The position numbers were made by a program, and so were the translations under genes. The notes beneath the pieces are model-generated. The model had not been told where the DNA came from and did not search any database. It saw nothing but the letters and a program-made list of their open reading frames with translations. A stretch of DNA of 64,000 bases, taken from NCBI GenBank assembly GCA_029101305.1, contig JAQXQS010000114.1, forward strand, positions 1-64,000, written 5' to 3'. This DNA comes from Clostridia bacterium. Its GTDB lineage: Bacteria > Bacillota > Clostridia > Lachnospirales > Lachnospiraceae. Shown one piece after another: positions 62,886-64,000 of this stretch. The first letter of the stretch is position 1. Every line of letters starts with the position of its first letter.

Positions 62886-64000
62886 TTAATACAGCTTCAT
62901 TTCAAAATAATCAAAATCCGCATACCGTCTCAACCCTGTCATATCATGGCAATACATTCCGAAATGTGCCCCAGTGAAACCATCACTCTGCTCATCTGTA
63001 AGGATTTTGGTCGGCAGTTCTGCCAGTTCTTTATACTCTTTTCCATCCAGAGAGTAGAAAAACTTCGCATACAGACCTTCCTGGGTTGTCACAACCCGCA
63101 GGAACAATGGTGTTTCTTCTGGAATAGAAATTTCCGGAATCACGTCTGTGACGTCAAAATGATCGCTTTTTATCAGGCGAAGCTTGGCCGGACTTTTCAG
63201 ATCCAGAGTCTGATTTCCAAACTCTTCGTCTCTGGTTTTTACCAGGAGATAGAAATTACCGGTATCATACATGTAGGCAAGACCTGCCATCTGCTCCCGG
63301 CAGGTCGGGGTGAATTCAACACATGTTTCCACCTGTACATGACGCTCCATCTGTCGTCTTGCCACCAGGCTTACGTTATAACAGGAGTTCAGGGATTCCT
63401 GTCCGTAGAGGCGCAGGTAGCCTGGGCGCTCTGTCAGACTTGTGTAGCTGTCATAAGGCTGACGCAGGGAGGTATAACGTACATCCAGATATTCCGATGT
63501 AACAATTTCATTTCGTTCTATCTTCTCCCACAAAGCACTGTCATGTTCCACGCAGCTTCTTTGAACCTCGGATGAAAGAGTAGCAATATCAAAATCATCT
63601 CTTCCGTAGTCTTTTCCCGCTTCCTCAGGGAAAATACATTCTGCAAGTCCCACAGGCTCTTCCGTTTCCCACTGTCCGAAGTTACCACCGCAGGCCATTC
63701 TCAGCCAGCCCTCTTCGTTCCATACCATTTTCTGGATTGCAGTTTCACGGCCTAATACACACTGCCTGCTGCCTTTCGGCGGTCTGCTGCAAAGATGAAC
63801 CATATACCACTCGCCATTCTGGGTGCACACAATATCTGCATGTCCACAACGCTGCAGCTCATCTGGATTCTCCATATCTGAAGTCAGCACCGGGTTCCCC
63901 GGATCTTCCTCATAAGGTCCCCAGATGGATTTCGCACGGGCCATTGTCACCATATGATCATAACCGGTTCCGCCTTCTGCCATTAGCAGATAATAATATT
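62886..64000 (-). CDS. GH43 beta-xylosidase/arabinofuranosidase, 5' end outside window
   Basis: The frame is open through the right edge; visible residues begin YYYLLMAEGGTGYDH, where Glu of AEGGT is the catalytic acid. GHADIV follows. A C-terminal beta-sandwich (GLAYMYDTGNFYLLV, TGAHFGMYCHD) is of the type seen in GH43 xylosidases. Codons before the ATG at 63983 continue the reading frame, so that ATG is not the start. Confidence 0.88.
   Translation of the reverse strand, partial: YYYLLMAEGGTGYDHMVTMARAKSIWGPYEEDPGNPVLTSDMENPDELQRCGHADIVCTQNGEWYMVHLCSRPPKGSRQCVLGRETAIQKMVWNEEGWLRMACGGNFGQWETEEPVGLAECIFPEEAGKDYGRDDFDIATLSSEVQRSCVEHDSALWEKIERNEIVTSEYLDVRYTSLRQPYDSYTSLTERPGYLRLYGQESLNSCYNVSLVARRQMERHVQVETCVEFTPTCREQMAGLAYMYDTGNFYLLVKTRDEEFGNQTLDLKSPAKLRLIKSDHFDVTDVIPEISIPEETPLFLRVVTTQEGLYAKFFYSLDGKEYKELAELPTKILTDEQSDGFTGAHFGMYCHDMTGLRRYADFDYFEMKLY

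Overview
The window looks like the chromosome of a gut Lachnospiraceae bacterium (Bacillota, Blautia-like). I infer this from moderate G+C, a T-box on ileS, a CIRCE element, an FMN riboswitch on ribU, strong AGGAGG-type ribosome sites, AgrA/AgrC-like signalling and enzymes for plant glycans. No rRNA, tRNA, CRISPR array, integrase or insertion sequence was seen.

Layout. 1-6300: ileS with its T-box leader, a D,D-carboxypeptidase, a DEDDh exonuclease and a CIRCE-controlled small heat-shock protein. 6350-10440: MarR plus a heterodimeric ABC exporter. 10485-15970: a small pair of genes, one encoding an 11-residue-repeat helix protein, then an alcohol dehydrogenase, a two-component system and unknown membrane proteins. 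16047-23536: a sucrose/fructooligosaccharide cluster (two permeases, binding protein, GH32, fructokinase, divergent LacI regulator with operators), bounded by a 45-bp direct repeat. 23546-28944: AraC regulator, feoAB, and a divergent SDR/LysR pair. 28969-33991: a membrane-anchored GH3 enzyme with reversed domain order beside an AgrC/AgrA-like pair. 34036-40612: AAA/DUF4143 ATPase, PAP2-like protein, DUF308 plus radical SAM/SPASM operon, two TetR genes, and DegV behind a structured leader. 40642-47610: MacB-like ABC protein, two-component system, nitroreductase, and a MATE pump behind an attenuator with a three-codon upstream ORF. 47609-55981: EamA transporter, MYG1-family protein with an extra domain, orphan FeoA, GGDEF-EAL protein, a second MATE pump, and a LysR/aldo-keto reductase pair. 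56235-60917: class M sirtuin, macrodomain and flavin/ferredoxin operon, ribU, and an HxlR-controlled flavoprotein. 61172-64000: two glycoside hydrolases for plant cell-wall side chains.

How the genes work together. Three multidrug or envelope-stress units, several sugar-scavenging units and two iron-uptake loci form a typical gut fitness region. Two iron loci share one operator motif (GTTAG-N6-CTAAC). The least explained parts are the sirtuin/macrodomain/ferredoxin operon, the DUF308-radical SAM operon, the 11-mer repeat protein, the repeat-bounded sucrose cluster and several structured leaders upstream of degV, the MATE gene and a response regulator.
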